A DNA stretch of 64,000 nt from Maylandia zebra (GCF_041146795.1 NC_135187.1:36690556-36754555); one strand, 5' to 3'. Positions 11,299-24,503 are shown, numbered from the stretch's first letter. Notes: generated by a model not told the origin, from the sequence alone. A program made the numbers and translations.

Positions 11299-14200
11299 TT
11301 GGAGCATGGCGGGGAGCCAGAACCCACACAAACTTCAGAAGTTACTGCTCAGTGTACCGAGATCTGTGGAGAGGACCGCACTGTTAAGAACTGCTCCAAG
11401 ATCTGCCTGGCCAGAGTCTATCCTAAAGGAGAACGTGAAAAGGCCATTAAGGCCTATGTTATTATAGATGAGCAGAGTAATAGATCTTTGGCTCACTCAG
11501 ATTTCTTTGAGAAGTTTGACTTGCAATGCCCTACTGCATCTTACACACTGAAGACATGCTCTGGTGTGACTGAGAACATGGGGAGGATAGCTTCAGGCTT
11601 CTGTATAGAGTCAATGGATTGTAAAACAGTTCAGCTACTACCAGGCCTGTTGGAGTGTAGTGAGATACCAGACAACAGAGCAGAGATTCCATCACCAAGT
11701 GCTGCTCTCCTCCATGATCATCTAAAACCAGTTGCTCACCTTATTCCAGAGTTTGAACCTGATGTTCCCATTATGCTCTTACTTGGACGTGACGTCATTA
11801 GACTTCATAAGGTTCACAAATACATCAATGGCCCGCCTGATGCCCCCTATGCTCAGAAACTTGAGTTGGGATGGGTGATTGTGGGCAATGTCTGTTTGGG
11901 ACGTGTTCACAAGCCACGCAGTGTGAACACGTACTTCACCAATGCTCTTGAACAGTCTCGTCCTACTATTTTTGAACCATGTCCGAGTGTTCTCCAGGTT
12001 AAAGAGAGATATGGTCCCGAACATTCAAAGTGTGCCTATGATGTAGAAGATGGTGGGCTAGGCTGCACAGTGTTCCAGCTTACTCGAGAGGATAATAAAC
12101 CAGCACCATCGTTTGAAGATCTTGCCTTTATGGCAATAATGAAACGAGAGCTCAAGAAGGATGCCAGTAACAGCTGGGTAGCTCCTTTGCCATTTAGGCA
12201 GCCAAGACAACACCTCCCTGATAACAGACAGCAAGCTCTTAACCGCTTCAGCTCCCTCAAACGCAACTTAGCAAGGAAACCTGAGATGTCCCAACATTTC
12301 TTCTCATTCATGGGGAAAATATTCGAAAATGGTCATGCTGAAGTTGCTCCTCCTCTCACTCCAAACCAGGAACGATGGTATTTACCCATTTTTGGAGTGT
12401 ACCACCCAAAGAAGCCTGGCAACATCCATGTTGTTTTTGACTCAAGTGCACAGCATGAGGGAGTGTCTCTGAATGATGTTCTCTTGAAAGGACCTGACCT
12501 CAACAACCTACTTCTGGGAGTTCTGATGAGGTTTCGCAAGGATGCCATTGCAGTAACTGCAGACATCAAGCAGATGTTTCATTTCTTTCTTGTGAGAGAA
12601 GAAGATCGTAACTTCCTACGGTTCTTCTGGTTCAGAGACAGCAGTCCTACACAGGATGTCATTGAGTACCGCATGACCGTACATGTGTTCGGTAATAGTC
12701 CTAGTCCAGCGGTTGCCATTTACTGCCTCAGGCAGTCCACGATGGATGGAGGACCACATCATGACCCCGAGGTGAAACAGTTTGTTTGCCATGACTTTTA
12801 TGTCGATGATGCACTTAAATCTTTTTCAAGTGTAAAAAGTGCTGTCTGTCTGTTGAAGAAAACTCAGGATGTTCTGGCAAACTCCAACCTGAGGCTCCAC
12901 AAAATCGCCTCTAACAGCAAAGAGGTCATGGAGGCTTTCCCACCTGAAGATCGCGCAAATGACTTGAAGGATTTGGATCTGAGCTCAGATATTCTACCTG
13001 TACAGCGCAGCTTGGGACTAAATTGGAACTTGGAGTGCGACATGTTTGTTTTTAAAGTCAACAAAGAAGAGAAGCCTTTCACACGCCGAGGCATCCTATC
13101 AGTGGTAAATAGCGTGTATGACCCCTTGGGATTTGTGGCTCCCGTGACCATTCAAGGGAAGCACATTCTAAGAGAGCTCACACAACAAAGATGTGACTGG
13201 GATTCTCAGCTCCCTGAAGGGATGCAGGAACAATGGAAGTCTTGGCGGGATTCACTAAAAGACCTAAGTTGCGTGATGATCCCAAGAGCCTATACCAAAG
13301 CCTTTCTTTCAACAACAAAGACGAGAGAACTGTTTGTCTTTTCTGATGCGTCAACAATGGCTATTGCAGCAGTTGCCTATCTCAGGGTGGTGGACGAAGC
13401 AGGGAATACTCATACTGGCTTTGTTATGGGTAAGGCGAAGCTGGCACCCAGACCTGAACACACAATCCCCAGACTTGAGCTTTGTGCAGCTGTACTTGCC
13501 GTGGAGTTAGCAGATTTCATATCATCAGAGCTTGACATGCGCATCGATGCTATCACCTTCTACACTGATAGCAAATTAGTGCTCGGATACATAAATAACG
13601 AGACAAGACGCTTTTATGTGTATGTCAGCAATCGTATTGTCCGCATCAGAAGGTCCTCTCATCCTAAGCAGTGGAAGTACGTGTCTACAGGGGAAAATCC
13701 AACAGACTGTGCGACAAGGTCTGTACCGGCTGCCTTTCTCTCAGATACCTCTTGGCTCACTGGACCTCCTTTTCTGACTGAGCCTATGCAAGATTCTCTA
13801 GAACCAGAATCCTTTGAGCTTGTGGATGCAAACATGGACGCTGAGATCCGCCCGCAAATCTCTACTTTGCAAACACAGGCTTCTCGCACACTACTTGGGT
13901 CCCACCGTTTCTCCAAATTTTCTTCCTGGCAAGCTTTGAAACGTGCCATTGCTAATCTCCTTCACATTGTGAACAGCTTTCACACACGTAAGGTCAAAGG
14001 GACCATGCAATGCAAGGGGTGGCATTTCTGTCAGAAAGCAGGTACACCTGATCAACTCAGTTTATCAGAGCACGTCATTATTCAAACTGTGCAGGAAGAG
14101 GCATATGCTGAAGAGTTGGCCTGTCTCAAAAACAATAAGGTGATCCCTCAAGGGAGTCCTCTTAGGACCCTGGATCCCTTCATTGACGCACACAACGTCC

Positions 14201-15435
14201 TCAGAGTTGGTGGTCGGATAAGACATGGAGAGGTTCCTCATGAAGAAAAGAACCCTAAGATCATTCCTTGTAAGTACCATATTGCAACATTGCTGGTCAG
14301 ACATTTCCATGAACAAACCCTGCACCAGGGACGCCACTTCACAGAGGGTGCCATCCGTGCAGCAGGCTACTGGATAATAGGTATGAAGCGATTGGTGAGC
14401 ACTGTCATCCACCATTGTGTCACATGTCGAAAGCTTCGCGGCCTCCCTGAACAACAAAAGATGGCTGACCTGCCATCAGATCGCCTCTCTATGGAACCTC
14501 CATTTACCTACGTTGGACTGGACGTGTTTGGCCCATGGAGTGTTGTTGCACGGCGTACAAGAGGTGGTCTCGCCCATAGTAAGAGATGGGCAGTTATATT
14601 CACTTGTATGGCCGTTAGAGCAGTCCACATAGAGGTCATAGAATCTCTGGACACCTCATGCTTCATCAATGCCCTCAGGAGGTTTCTAGCTATTCGAGGT
14701 CCTGTGAAACAAATACGTTCGGACAGAGGCACAAACTTCGTGGGTGCGTCAACTGAACTAAAGATTCCATCCAATATTGATTCCACGTCTGTTGAGAAGT
14801 ACCTAGCTGGAAAAGGTTGTGCATGGGTCTTTAATCCTCCACATGCGTCTCACATGGGTGGCGCATGGGAGAGGATGATAGGAATAGCCAAAAGAATCCT
14901 CGATTCAATGTTCCTGCATCTTGAGACATCAAACTTGACGCATGAGGTCCTTACTACGCTGATGGCAGAAGTGGTGGCAATTATCAATGCCAGGCCTCTC
15001 ATACCAGTATCTACTGATCCAAGTGACCCAGTTCTACTAACCCCAGCCACTCTCTTAACTCAGAAGATGGGCACTCCATCAGCTCCACCTGAAGACTCCA
15101 ATGTCAAAGATATGTGTAAACAACAATGGCGTCAGGTGCAGCATCTGGCCCAGACTTTCTGGAGCAAATGGAGACGACAGTATCTTTCTTCACTGCAGCC
15201 AAGAAGAAAGTGGCAGGACAGTCACCCCAATCTGGAGCCTGGGAGCATTGTACTTCTCAGAGATCAGCAGCTCAAGAGAAATGAATGGCCTCTTGGAGTA
15301 ATCACCCAAGTCTTCCCTAGCCAGGACAATAAGGTCCGCACAGCGGAGGTGAAGGTATCCAGGCAAGATGGGACAAAAGTATTTTTGAGACCTGTGTCGG
15401 AGCTCATTCTTCTGTTACATCCAGACAAAGACTGA
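11299..15435 (+). CDS. BEL/Pao pol polyprotein region (fossil element)
   Basis: Long open reading region of the retroelement. In order: an aspartic-protease-like region near residues 45-200 (VIIDEQSNRSLA); reverse transcriptase at about 360-560, with ADIKQMFHFFLVREEDRN and the FYVDDAL catalytic box; RNase H at about 670-800 (FSDAS, FYTDSK); a zinc-binding HHCC segment before the integrase; and the integrase core at about 1080-1260 (VGLDVFGPW, RSDRGTNFVGAS, HASHMGGAWERM). This order, with RNase H before integrase, and the Pao-type RT words place it in BEL/Pao rather than Gypsy or Copia. The first codon of the open region is not an ATG, so no start is claimed. Shadow frames on the other strand are not genes. 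Confidence 0.93.
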   Translation: MEHGGEPEPTQTSEVTAQCTEICGEDRTVKNCSKICLARVYPKGEREKAIKAYVIIDEQSNRSLAHSDFFEKFDLQCPTASYTLKTCSGVTENMGRIASGFCIESMDCKTVQLLPGLLECSEIPDNRAEIPSPSAALLHDHLKPVAHLIPEFEPDVPIMLLLGRDVIRLHKVHKYINGPPDAPYAQKLELGWVIVGNVCLGRVHKPRSVNTYFTNALEQSRPTIFEPCPSVLQVKERYGPEHSKCAYDVEDGGLGCTVFQLTREDNKPAPSFEDLAFMAIMKRELKKDASNSWVAPLPFRQPRQHLPDNRQQALNRFSSLKRNLARKPEMSQHFFSFMGKIFENGHAEVAPPLTPNQERWYLPIFGVYHPKKPGNIHVVFDSSAQHEGVSLNDVLLKGPDLNNLLLGVLMRFRKDAIAVTADIKQMFHFFLVREEDRNFLRFFWFRDSSPTQDVIEYRMTVHVFGNSPSPAVAIYCLRQSTMDGGPHHDPEVKQFVCHDFYVDDALKSFSSVKSAVCLLKKTQDVLANSNLRLHKIASNSKEVMEAFPPEDRANDLKDLDLSSDILPVQRSLGLNWNLECDMFVFKVNKEEKPFTRRGILSVVNSVYDPLGFVAPVTIQGKHILRELTQQRCDWDSQLPEGMQEQWKSWRDSLKDLSCVMIPRAYTKAFLSTTKTRELFVFSDASTMAIAAVAYLRVVDEAGNTHTGFVMGKAKLAPRPEHTIPRLELCAAVLAVELADFISSELDMRIDAITFYTDSKLVLGYINNETRRFYVYVSNRIVRIRRSSHPKQWKYVSTGENPTDCATRSVPAAFLSDTSWLTGPPFLTEPMQDSLEPESFELVDANMDAEIRPQISTLQTQASRTLLGSHRFSKFSSWQALKRAIANLLHIVNSFHTRKVKGTMQCKGWHFCQKAGTPDQLSLSEHVIIQTVQEEAYAEELACLKNNKVIPQGSPLRTLDPFIDAHNVLRVGGRIRHGEVPHEEKNPKIIPCKYHIATLLVRHFHEQTLHQGRHFTEGAIRAAGYWIIGMKRLVSTVIHHCVTCRKLRGLPEQQKMADLPSDRLSMEPPFTYVGLDVFGPWSVVARRTRGGLAHSKRWAVIFTCMAVRAVHIEVIESLDTSCFINALRRFLAIRGPVKQIRSDRGTNFVGASTELKIPSNIDSTSVEKYLAGKGCAWVFNPPHASHMGGAWERMIGIAKRILDSMFLHLETSNLTHEVLTTLMAEVVAIINARPLIPVSTDPSDPVLLTPATLLTQKMGTPSAPPEDSNVKDMCKQQWRQVQHLAQTFWSKWRRQYLSSLQPRRKWQDSHPNLEPGSIVLLRDQQLKRNEWPLGVITQVFPSQDNKVRTAEVKVSRQDGTKVFLRPVSELILLLHPDKD

Positions 15436-15442
15436 ACTGTTA

Positions 15443-16527
<1,085 letters not shown>

Positions 16528-16608
16528 ATATCTATATACATATATAACCATGTATAACCGTTCTGTATTGTGTGTTAGTTGTGGCATTCTAACATGCCAG
16601 GCGGGGAG

Positions 16609-17147
16609 TGTGCCGATAGTGTTAGGGCAGCTGTCCCTTTAAGAGTTCTGATACCTGGTGACATCACAGGAAGCAGGAAGTAGTAAGGTTTAGTGAAGTT
16701 TGCACATGGCCAAGGAGACTGCCATGAATCCACATGCATCTGCCTTCAATCCTTCGTCTTTTGGAGCATCGTCTGTATGTATATTGTTTATTTGATGCTT
16801 ATCTGTAGTTCTGTGGTTGTATTTTGTGACATGAGGGAAGTTTAATGTGTAACTTTGATACGTTGTTGAAACCACATGTTTAGAGCACGGCTAATGCTTA
16901 TTCTTGCAGCTAAAGTGCTACGCTACGTTGATTTAGATTATTGTAGACTTGTAGGTACAGTGTATATGTAAGATTTAAAGAATATACTGTAATTGTAATT
17001 GTGTTATGTTTGTTTCAGTTTCACACTTTCTACATCATTAAACCTGTGGACAAAGAGTAATGGTCTTCAGAGTCTTGATGGAAGAAAAGTGTTGAACCTT
17101 GCTGCCGGTTCCTCTTCTGTGCAGTGTGAAGAGGGAAAGACAGTACA
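16609..17147 (+). repeat. 3' LTR of the BEL/Pao element
   Basis: 539 bp, near-identical to the 5' LTR; followed directly by the right copy of the CCCTG target-site duplication. Confidence 0.95.
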
Positions 17148-17320
17148 CCCTGGCTGCACCAGTCTGTATGCCAAACATCACTGAATGTGTGAATGTTAGC
17201 TAGAAAGCACTTACACAGAGAAGGCTTATAAAAAGTGCTTGTATAAAGGGTGAAGGAGGCAAGTCGTGTATAGTGCTTCGAGTGGTCAGACTAAAAGCGC
17301 TGTGTAAGAACCATCTACGT
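17148..17320 (+). repeat. tRNA-derived SINE, right part
   Basis: Continues the SINE whose head is at 10427-10468. It holds GCTGCACCAGTCTGTATGCC, repeated TGTGAATGTTAG and AAGCACTTACA-type words, and ends with GAGTGGTCAGACTAAAAGCGC, the usual 3' tail of a widespread teleost SINE. Confidence 0.65.
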
Positions 17321-17321
17321 C

Positions 17322-17525
17322 TATCTGGCCGAGGCCTTTACATGTGGAGTTCACTCCGGCTTCCTCCCACGGTCAAACATCCAGGTAGTGAGGACAGGTT
17401 AACTGGTGAGTCGAAATGTGAGTGTGAATGGTTGTCTGTCTGTGTGACAGACTGTCAACCTGTCCAGGGTGGGATAGGCTCCACCCCCCACCTGCAACCT
17501 AAATTGGATAAGCGGAAAAACGTGG
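17322..17525 (+). repeat. Right part of the teleost-wide interspersed repeat
   Basis: CTCCGGCTTCCTCCCACGGT, GGTTAACTGGTG, GTGTGAATGGTTGTCTGTCT, CAACCTGTCCAGGGTG, GGGATAGGCTCCA and AATTGGATAAGCGG occur in the order of a very common fish repeat, with a GGATGGAA end. It resumes the repeat begun at 10360. Confidence 0.7.
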
Positions 17526-19314
17526 ATGGAATAAATGACTAAATGCGTCGTTGTATAACTGGGTTGTGCGTTAGGGTACATGAAAGTTGTCTTATAATTG
17601 ATCCTCCTCTCCTCACCTCAGCTGGTCACATGGCTGCCCCCCTTTCTTCTCTGCATCCATCCTTCTTATCTGAGTTCAGATTATAGCAGCAGCGCTCTCA
17701 CTGGTCTGTATGTAGGTTTTTCACACGTTGCTTGAATGAAACAGTGTAAAATGTCATGTGTTGTAGTTCATCTATAGGACCATGTAAATTCAGTAAGTGA
17801 CCATGTAATTTGTTTAGAGAACGTATGACAGAAGCTTTTGGTTTTATCAGCTGTGGGTTGGTGGAGGTTTACCAAGAGCTAGTGTGACACTCGCACAAAT
17901 CTCTGATGTTACACAGCAGTGTACTAGTGTATCTGCTGCATCCTTCAGTAAAAATAAATGAACCAAGCCGTCACATGCATATGAAAACAGATGTCAACTG
18001 TATCCAACTCTGAACCGCTTCTACTGCTTACAGCATATGAAGCACGTAGCTGGTAGATTTACTGGAACATTCAGAAACTGAAGAGTCACAGCTTTGTCAG
18101 ACTCACTTAGCATAGAGTCAAAACGAGAGTTAAAACATACTAAATATGTGTGATGGTGATTTCTGTCCCTCTGATCACAACTCTGTTCTGTTTTTGGTTA
18201 AAGATGTTCACACAAACATCGGAGTAGTTTCTGTGGTTCCCCTGTGAGCCTGCAGCTCACTGTGTGGTCTACAGTGCATCGTTGTTGCGGTTTGTGAACG
18301 CCTTCATCTTGTTTTCAGAAGCACGGGGCACGCCTTAAAGCTGAGCAATATACCTACGAGAGAAAAGAGTCTCATCAAGAATGAACACTGTGGATTTTTG
18401 ACAACCGGCAGCTGTTTTGGAAAAACAGATTCTTCACAATGTTTCTTGTAAACAGAATTAAGTTTCCTCTTCACCTGACTGCCACAGAGGCCGGACTCAT
18501 ACCTGTATGCTGTAGCAAAGACACGTGTCAGTCACTCAGGAATACAACACAGTGTAGAAATGTATGATTTCAGATCTTTTAATGATATCCTGGTGCTGGG
18601 CTGTGTGGTTCTTCTCCACCATCATGGTGATGATCGGCTCCTCGTGGTTTCACGTGCTTCACCCTCACCTGTCTTGTCGGCTCATCCGCAGTATCTCGTC
18701 TGGAAGCTCGTTCAAGATTTCTCTGAAATGACCACATTTCACTTCACCTGCTTCTCTCTGGCACCACCGCTCTGCCAAAGCTTCTGCTAGCCCGTCCTTA
18801 CCTATTTACTCTCCACTTAGCTGCACTTTATTGAACATTACTGTCAGCTGCCAACTCCCTCCGTGCCTGGGCGACTTCCCCATAACCCCGCCCCTTTACA
18901 CCTGCCCACTCCACAATAAAGTTGGTCTAACTGCTAGCACCGCTCCAAGCCTGCTCCATGGCCCCAGCCCGAACTCAACCATGACAGACGCAGGGCCTCA
19001 CATCTGACTCAGGACACTTTGTTATACAGATCATCACCTCTCTGCCACCGTGTGAGACAGTTGGGGTAGTATTGTTTGTGAAGAGTAACAGCTGTGACAC
19101 CTTTAGTTTTTATGTTATTTGTTTATTTATTTATTGCAATTTAAGTTTTGGTAGATTTCCTGTGATGTCTACTCCTGGAGGGCTTTGGCACCATGTGAAC
19201 ACCTGTGGATGCTTTTGTATTCGTCTTTTTTTCTTGCTGAAATTCTGCATTCTGCTCCTGCTCCATCAATCTTGTGAAAAGGAAATGAGTTTTGTGAATC
19301 TGTATTTATAAAAA
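17526..19314. other. Intergenic
   Basis: No gene or identifiable element. A short open frame at 18560-18790 has no motif I recognise. Confidence 0.5.
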
Positions 19315-19475
19315 AATGAATGTTTTCCTTCTCACTGTCACCAAAGCACCTGCTCAGAGGGGCCATGTGATTGTTGGGGTTTCTCTGGATTATTGCAGAG
19401 TCTTTACCATATGAAGTGCCTGCGTGACTGTTGTTGTGATTTGGCACAATATAAATCAAATGTAATTGAATTCAA
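19315..19475 (+). repeat. L2-like LINE 3'-end fragment
   Basis: Matches, with decay, the 3' end of the element at 54906-55353: TTTTCCTTCTCACTGTC, CATGTGATTGTTGGGGTTTC, TTGTTGTGATTTGGCACAAT and a TAATTGAATT tail. Very short, old copy. Confidence 0.65.
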
Positions 19476-19659
19476 ACTCTGATGATGTTTTAGGTTATGG
19501 CTGCACGGTGTACACATGAAAGACCTCGCCTCAGAGGGTCACAAGCTAAGATCAGCCCAGTCTCACCCCCACAAAATACAAGCACTGCATAAGGAAGAGC
19601 ATCCTGTGTAAAACTTATACCAAATCTAATAGATCCACCCACTGTGGGGACTTCTTGGG

Positions 19660-19714
19660 AAATAAGATAAGATAGAACTTTATTAATCCCTCGGGTGGGT
19701 TCCTCTGGGAAATT
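19660..19714 (-). repeat. Rex1-like LINE 3'-end fragment
   Basis: AAGATAAGATAG tail followed by AACTTTATTAATCCCTCGGG and TGGGTTCCTCTGGGAAATTC, the exact terminus of the LINE at 56.6 kb. Only the last ~55 bp are present. Confidence 0.75.
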
Positions 19715-19852
19715 CGGTAAGGGGAACAAGGATGAAAGTAAATTCACACTAGATTCAGTCAAACACAAAAACTCTAAAACAGTGACAGATAATAATAACT
19801 ATAAGAAGAATATGTTTACGTCTCGATGCTCAGTCATCTATTTAAATAAATC

Positions 19853-20090
19853 TCCAAAGGTTGATTCTGTTCATCTGGAAGTTTTCAGTAGGAGAAACGT
19901 TTCATCATCAGGTGATGTCTCCAGTCTCAGCTGACTGCAGGCTTCCAACCTTTAAACAGGACATCTGCACAATGACTGAAACCAGCAGCACTGAAGGAAC
20001 AATGGGCTGTGAGGTCAGTTCCTTCATCTCATGACCATCGACGAAACGTTTCTCCCACTGAAAACCTCCAGATGAACAGAATCAAACTTT
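19853..20090. repeat. Inverted pair of Penelope-related repeat ends with hammerhead-like cores
   Basis: Two copies of one unit face each other: minus strand at 19853-19945 and plus strand at about 20030-20090. Both contain GAAACGTTTCTCC, then ACTGAAAAC and CCAGATGAACAGAATC. Read on its own strand, the left unit has CTGGAGA (19918-19924), a short stem and GAAA (19900-19903), one base off the hammerhead ribozyme core CTGANGA...GAAA. The right unit keeps the GAAACG half. Penelope-like elements of fish are known to carry such motifs. Confidence 0.6.
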
Positions 20091-20094
20091 GGGG

Positions 20095-21540
20095 AATAGT
20101 ATTCTTGCCTCCACCAAAGAGAGTGGGGGGGTTTGATCTTGCTTGTGTGCACGTTTGTCATTCTTTTCGCCTGTGAACACCACAGTTCACGAAGTTTTGA
20201 AGCACAAGTGTAGAGTGGAATCATCCATCTTAATAACTCACCCTTGGAAAATTGAGAACAGCCTCAGAACTTAGCAATTATGAAGGCACATTTAAAGTAT
20301 CATGTCACATTTGACCTTTGACCTGTACTTCTGAAGGTCATAATCATCATAATAATCATGCCATGTAAAGCTCTGCTTCTAGCTGCCATTGTTTGTGTTG
20401 ACAACACATCAGCATAAAGGAACGATCTGACCACTACTGTGAGCCCACAGGTCAAACTGTCACCTTTAAAACTCTACTGCTGTTGTTTATATTAGTAATA
20501 TTAATGAAATGATACCTGTATGTGGGGACTCATGTCACATTTGACTCTGATCTCACTTTTACATCTGACTTCCAAAATGTATTATTTTCAGTGCACTGCA
20601 AAGTCCTTACAGGACATGAAAACTACAAAGAACAGCAAATGTACAAAATATAATAAAAGTATTAAAAGTAAATACGGCCTGGAGGGTGGAGCTGCCTGGG
20701 TGGAGGTTTTGTTTATCGTGCAACACCTCTGCAAATACACACACTGCATCGTTTTAAGCTAGCATGACATGAAAATGCTTGACTACACGCACACGCACTG
20801 CACCGTCTCAATCTCTAATTTCTTTCTTTCTTTTGTGGTTGTTTGTTTGATTTGCTCTGTCGTGCAGGACGGGTCAGGGGTTAGCACTACTATGCAGACT
20901 AGTTTACAAGCAGACAATAGAGAGGCAGTAACGTGAGAGCTGTCTGCTGTTCTCAGGTTTCTCTTTCACTATGTAGGTCAGGAAAACAATGTTTTAGCTA
21001 AGGTGTTGTCATCATGACCTAGAAGGTTTGTTCACCTAGTAGTCAGCATACCAGTACTTTAATGGGGACGAAGTGGCCTTGCATTTACGTCATAAGCCTT
21101 TTTCACCAGTTAACCATGGAAAGTCTCAGAGAATCAGGTTATGGTCCAACAATGTCCCTGGTCAGCAGTAGCACAGAAAGTCCATATTTGTTCTGGGTAC
21201 TCGCTTTGATTTAAGCGAGGGTCCTGCATGATAGAGCTAGCAGGAGACTGGGAACAGGCTGGCCGCTCGATTAATGTGTAGCTAAAGGAGTTACTGGTTA
21301 TACTGGTGATCGTCTGACATTGCTGCAATTGTAATAAGTAGCAGTAGAAAGTAAGAACATGACACATTTGGATTTATGAAGCAAATGTGTTCAAACACCC
21401 TGATGCTGAAATATCGGAGTCCTTAAAATAGTCATTGTTTACTCTGATGACAGCTTTGACATGAACATGGTTGTATCCACCAAAACTGTACAAAACTGTC
21501 AAAATGTTACTTATTATTATTACTTATTATTGACAATCTT
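20095..21540. other. Intergenic
   Basis: AT-rich, no supported gene. Some words (TGACCTTTGACCTG) suggest old repeats, but no boundaries can be drawn. Confidence 0.45.
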
Positions 21541-21940
21541 GACAAGACACAAATGAACAACTACAGGCCGATCTCAAATCTCCCAGTTTTAAGTAAGATA
21601 ATTGAAAAAGCAGTTTCTCAACAGCTCAGTTACTTCTTAAAACAGAATAATTGCTACGATGCCTTCCAGTCAGGTTTTAGACAGAACCACAGCACTGAAA
21701 CCGCTCTGACCAAAGTGTTTAATGACATATGTCTGAATACAGACAGTGGAAAAATGTCAGTCCTAGTTTTACTGGATCTCAGTGCAGCATTTGATACAGT
21801 CGACCACAACATATTACTCAAACGACTGGAGAACTGGGCAGGTCTTTCAGGAACTGTACTAAACTGGTTCAAAACATACTTAGAAAACAGGAAATACTTT
21901 GTATCAATAGGTAACTTCACAACTTGCCTTGCCTATTAGA
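21541..21940 (+). pseudogene. L2/CR1-like LINE reverse transcriptase fragment
   Basis: Open frame 21553-21939 reads NNYRPISNLPVLSKIIEKAV, QSGFRQNHSTETALTKV and LLDLSAAFDTVDHNIL, the N-terminal half of an L2-type reverse transcriptase. It breaks off before the catalytic YADD box. The copy has neither 5' nor 3' end, so it is an internal fragment. Confidence 0.85.
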
Positions 21941-21944
21941 GATG

Positions 21945-22427
21945 TCTTCAAACGTTTGACTCACATGGACTGTTACATAGTTACTTGGTTTCTATCTGGT
22001 TTTTACATCAGTTCTCAAAGTTTAAACTAGATTCATCACTCTTTCTTTCACCAAGAGAATCCAGTGTTTTGTTTGCCAAATTTGACTTGCAGGTAGAAAA
22101 CCTTCGACGTGTTTGATGTGAGGTTGTTTTTCAGGAGACGGGGTCGGTCCCTTAGTTCCAGTGAAAGGCACTGTTAATGTTTCAGTATACAGAGACATTT
22201 TGGACAATTTAACGCTCCCAGCTTTGTGGGAACGGTTTGGGGATGGCTCCTTCCTGTTCAATGACTGCAGTGCACAAAGCAATGTGGGTCAATGACTTTG
22301 GTGTGGAAGAAGTGGAGTCCTGACATCAACCTAAGAGAACACCACTGGGAATAATTAGAGCAGAGCCTGTGAGCCAGGCCTCCTCCTAAACCTCGCAAAG
22401 GGTGGGTGGACGTCGCATTAACCCTCA
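21945..22427. other. Intergenic
   Basis: No supported feature between the RT fragment and the L2-like tail. Confidence 0.45.
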
Positions 22428-22500
22428 ATTCAATTCAATTTTATTTATATAGCGCCAAATCACAACAAAAGTCACCTCAAGGTGCTTGAGGGATGAAGAA
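22428..22500 (-). repeat. L2-like LINE/SINE 3' tail
   Basis: CAATTCAATTCAATTTTATT then TATATAGCGCCAAATCACAA and AAGTCACCTCAAGGTGCTT: the reverse complement of the 3' end seen at 55280-55353. Such tails are shared by fish L2 LINEs and the SINEs that borrow their machinery. Confidence 0.75.
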
Positions 22501-23122
22501 TGGGATGTCACTCAAGTTCATATGCATGTCAGACCACACGAGCAAACACAAATACACCTTCAGAAACATATTAGAACATTGGTGACATGTTCAATATTTT
22601 ACCTGCTGTAAATTGTGGACGTTTAACTGTATTTTCACAAGTTTCCTATTGATAAAGACCTGTGGTCATTTACAGTACACCAGTAAATATATCCATATCT
22701 TTCCTTATATATTCATATTATATTAGAGGCATTATTGTGTCTAATCATTTTTTAATCATAAAATTCAAACTAATTTCACCTTTTCACCAACAGATGGAGT
22801 CTTTCCTCTACTTTGTGCTAGTTTCAGCTATGCAAGAATGATTGGAACTTATTATTGGATCTCCCACTGAAACTTTAAAATAGATGTTTTTAGGAGCAGC
22901 ACACGGGAGACATGACGGCTGCTGCTTACTGCTGTAGCGCAATATCGTTTTTTGGGTTTTGCTGAATTGCATTTTATGTGTATTTATACTTTTATATTCA
23001 CTATTTTAATCTGTGGAATGAATGAATGAATTTAAGTATGCTAGTCTGCTGAAATCCAGTTCCTCTGTACAATGCCTGAGTACAGCAACAATAAAGGAAT
23101 CTTTATCTTATCTTATCTATAC

Positions 23123-24503
23123 TAGAGATGGCACGATACCACTTTTTTATGTCCGATACCGATATCATAAATTTGGATATCTGCCGATACCGATATGAAT
23201 CCGATATAGTGTTTTTTAATCAACAAAACTGTTTTTTAAATATCTTGCTGCATTTTGTATAAGTTCATACTCAAGTTTAAAACAACAACTACACTAAAGC
23301 TATTCTGTTATACCTGTATGCAAAAAAAAATATTTCATAGTTCAGCAATGCTGATCAATCTAATAAACTTAGACCTACACCATCCTCCCTATTCTGGTAT
23401 TTTAAAGAGTACTTAGCATAAATATTAAGCAGCCTAACTAATAGGGTTCCAACTCCCAGCAACAACAAAAATAAATAAATAAAAAATAGGGAACCACCCC
23501 TCACGCTCTACCTCATGATGCTTAATCGACGTAATCAACCTTAATTTGATGCAGTGTGAAAAAAAAATGCACAGAAATCAATTATTTTTCAAGAAATATT
23601 AAATAGATTCAACATCTTTCTTCAACAAAATTGCAGACTGCACAGATGGTACCTTCCCAAAGGAAAAAGTACTATAGCTTACTAGGGTATATATATTAGA
23701 CTTAATAGTCACTATATGCAGTAATGGACTTCTATTCATTTTACATCAAATTAAAACTTTGGGTGTCAGATAATTATTTATTAAAAGCTCGACATTTTAA
23801 ATGAGAATAAGAAAGAAAAGTATGTCTTTGTGCCCCCTTTTCCCTGTTAATGCCCTATCGGCCCCCCTGGCTAAACTTTGCTAGATCCGCCCCTGCACAG
23901 TTACCAGCGTCAGCTACGTAGAAAAAGATCCTGGAGTAGAAAGTAATATTAAATAAATTCTAACAACAGCTTATCAAGCTTAAACGTGCTGCTGTTGTTC
24001 AGCCGCTGGTTTCCTCTTTCTGGTGCAAAGTGGGCCAAAAGCAAACTAGAGAGACGGACTCGCGACAGAAAAGCCGATCAGCTGATCATTAAGCAGTTTC
24101 ATGATTGAAGTAGCAGCAGGAGAGGCAGTCGCTCCATATATCGCTTGTTAAGCTTAACGCAGGAATGCTTTACAAACATTCAGAGATGGACTTACACACT
24201 TGCTTTACTTCTCTCGGGGATAACTTTGTCGGAGATGAAATGCCGGGTTGCTAGCGAAGCTCCACATGCTATCCAGACCACCTACAGGTCCCGTATGCCA
24301 CAGCCGCTCTATCACGTGATGCATACTGCTCCGACGTGCTAACGTTCTGAGGTGAGTTACGGCGTGTTGCAAGTTTTGTGAGGTGCTTTCGTGATATTTA
24401 ATGGATCGGATTACATTTTTTATTTTTCTCCGATATCCGATCCAGTAATTTAGGTCAGTATCGGACCGATACCGATACGTAATATCGGATCGGTCCATCT
24501 CTA
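23123..24503. mobile_element. Non-autonomous hAT element, 1381 bp
   Basis: Ends TAGAGATGGCACGATACC and, inverted, TAGAGATGGACCGATCC with subterminal CCGATACCGATAT repeats. A perfect 8-bp target-site duplication ATCTATAC flanks it (23115-23122 and 24504-24511). No transposase frame. It landed next to a CTTATCTTATCT tail that ends an older LINE-like fragment at about 23040-23120. Inside, CTAGATCCGCCCCTG near 23881-23895 resembles the end of a second hAT family. Confidence 0.9.

Noticed and set aside
18560-18790. 76-residue plus-strand frame in intergenic DNA
   Set aside because: No motif, no splice or promoter context; length is expected by chance.
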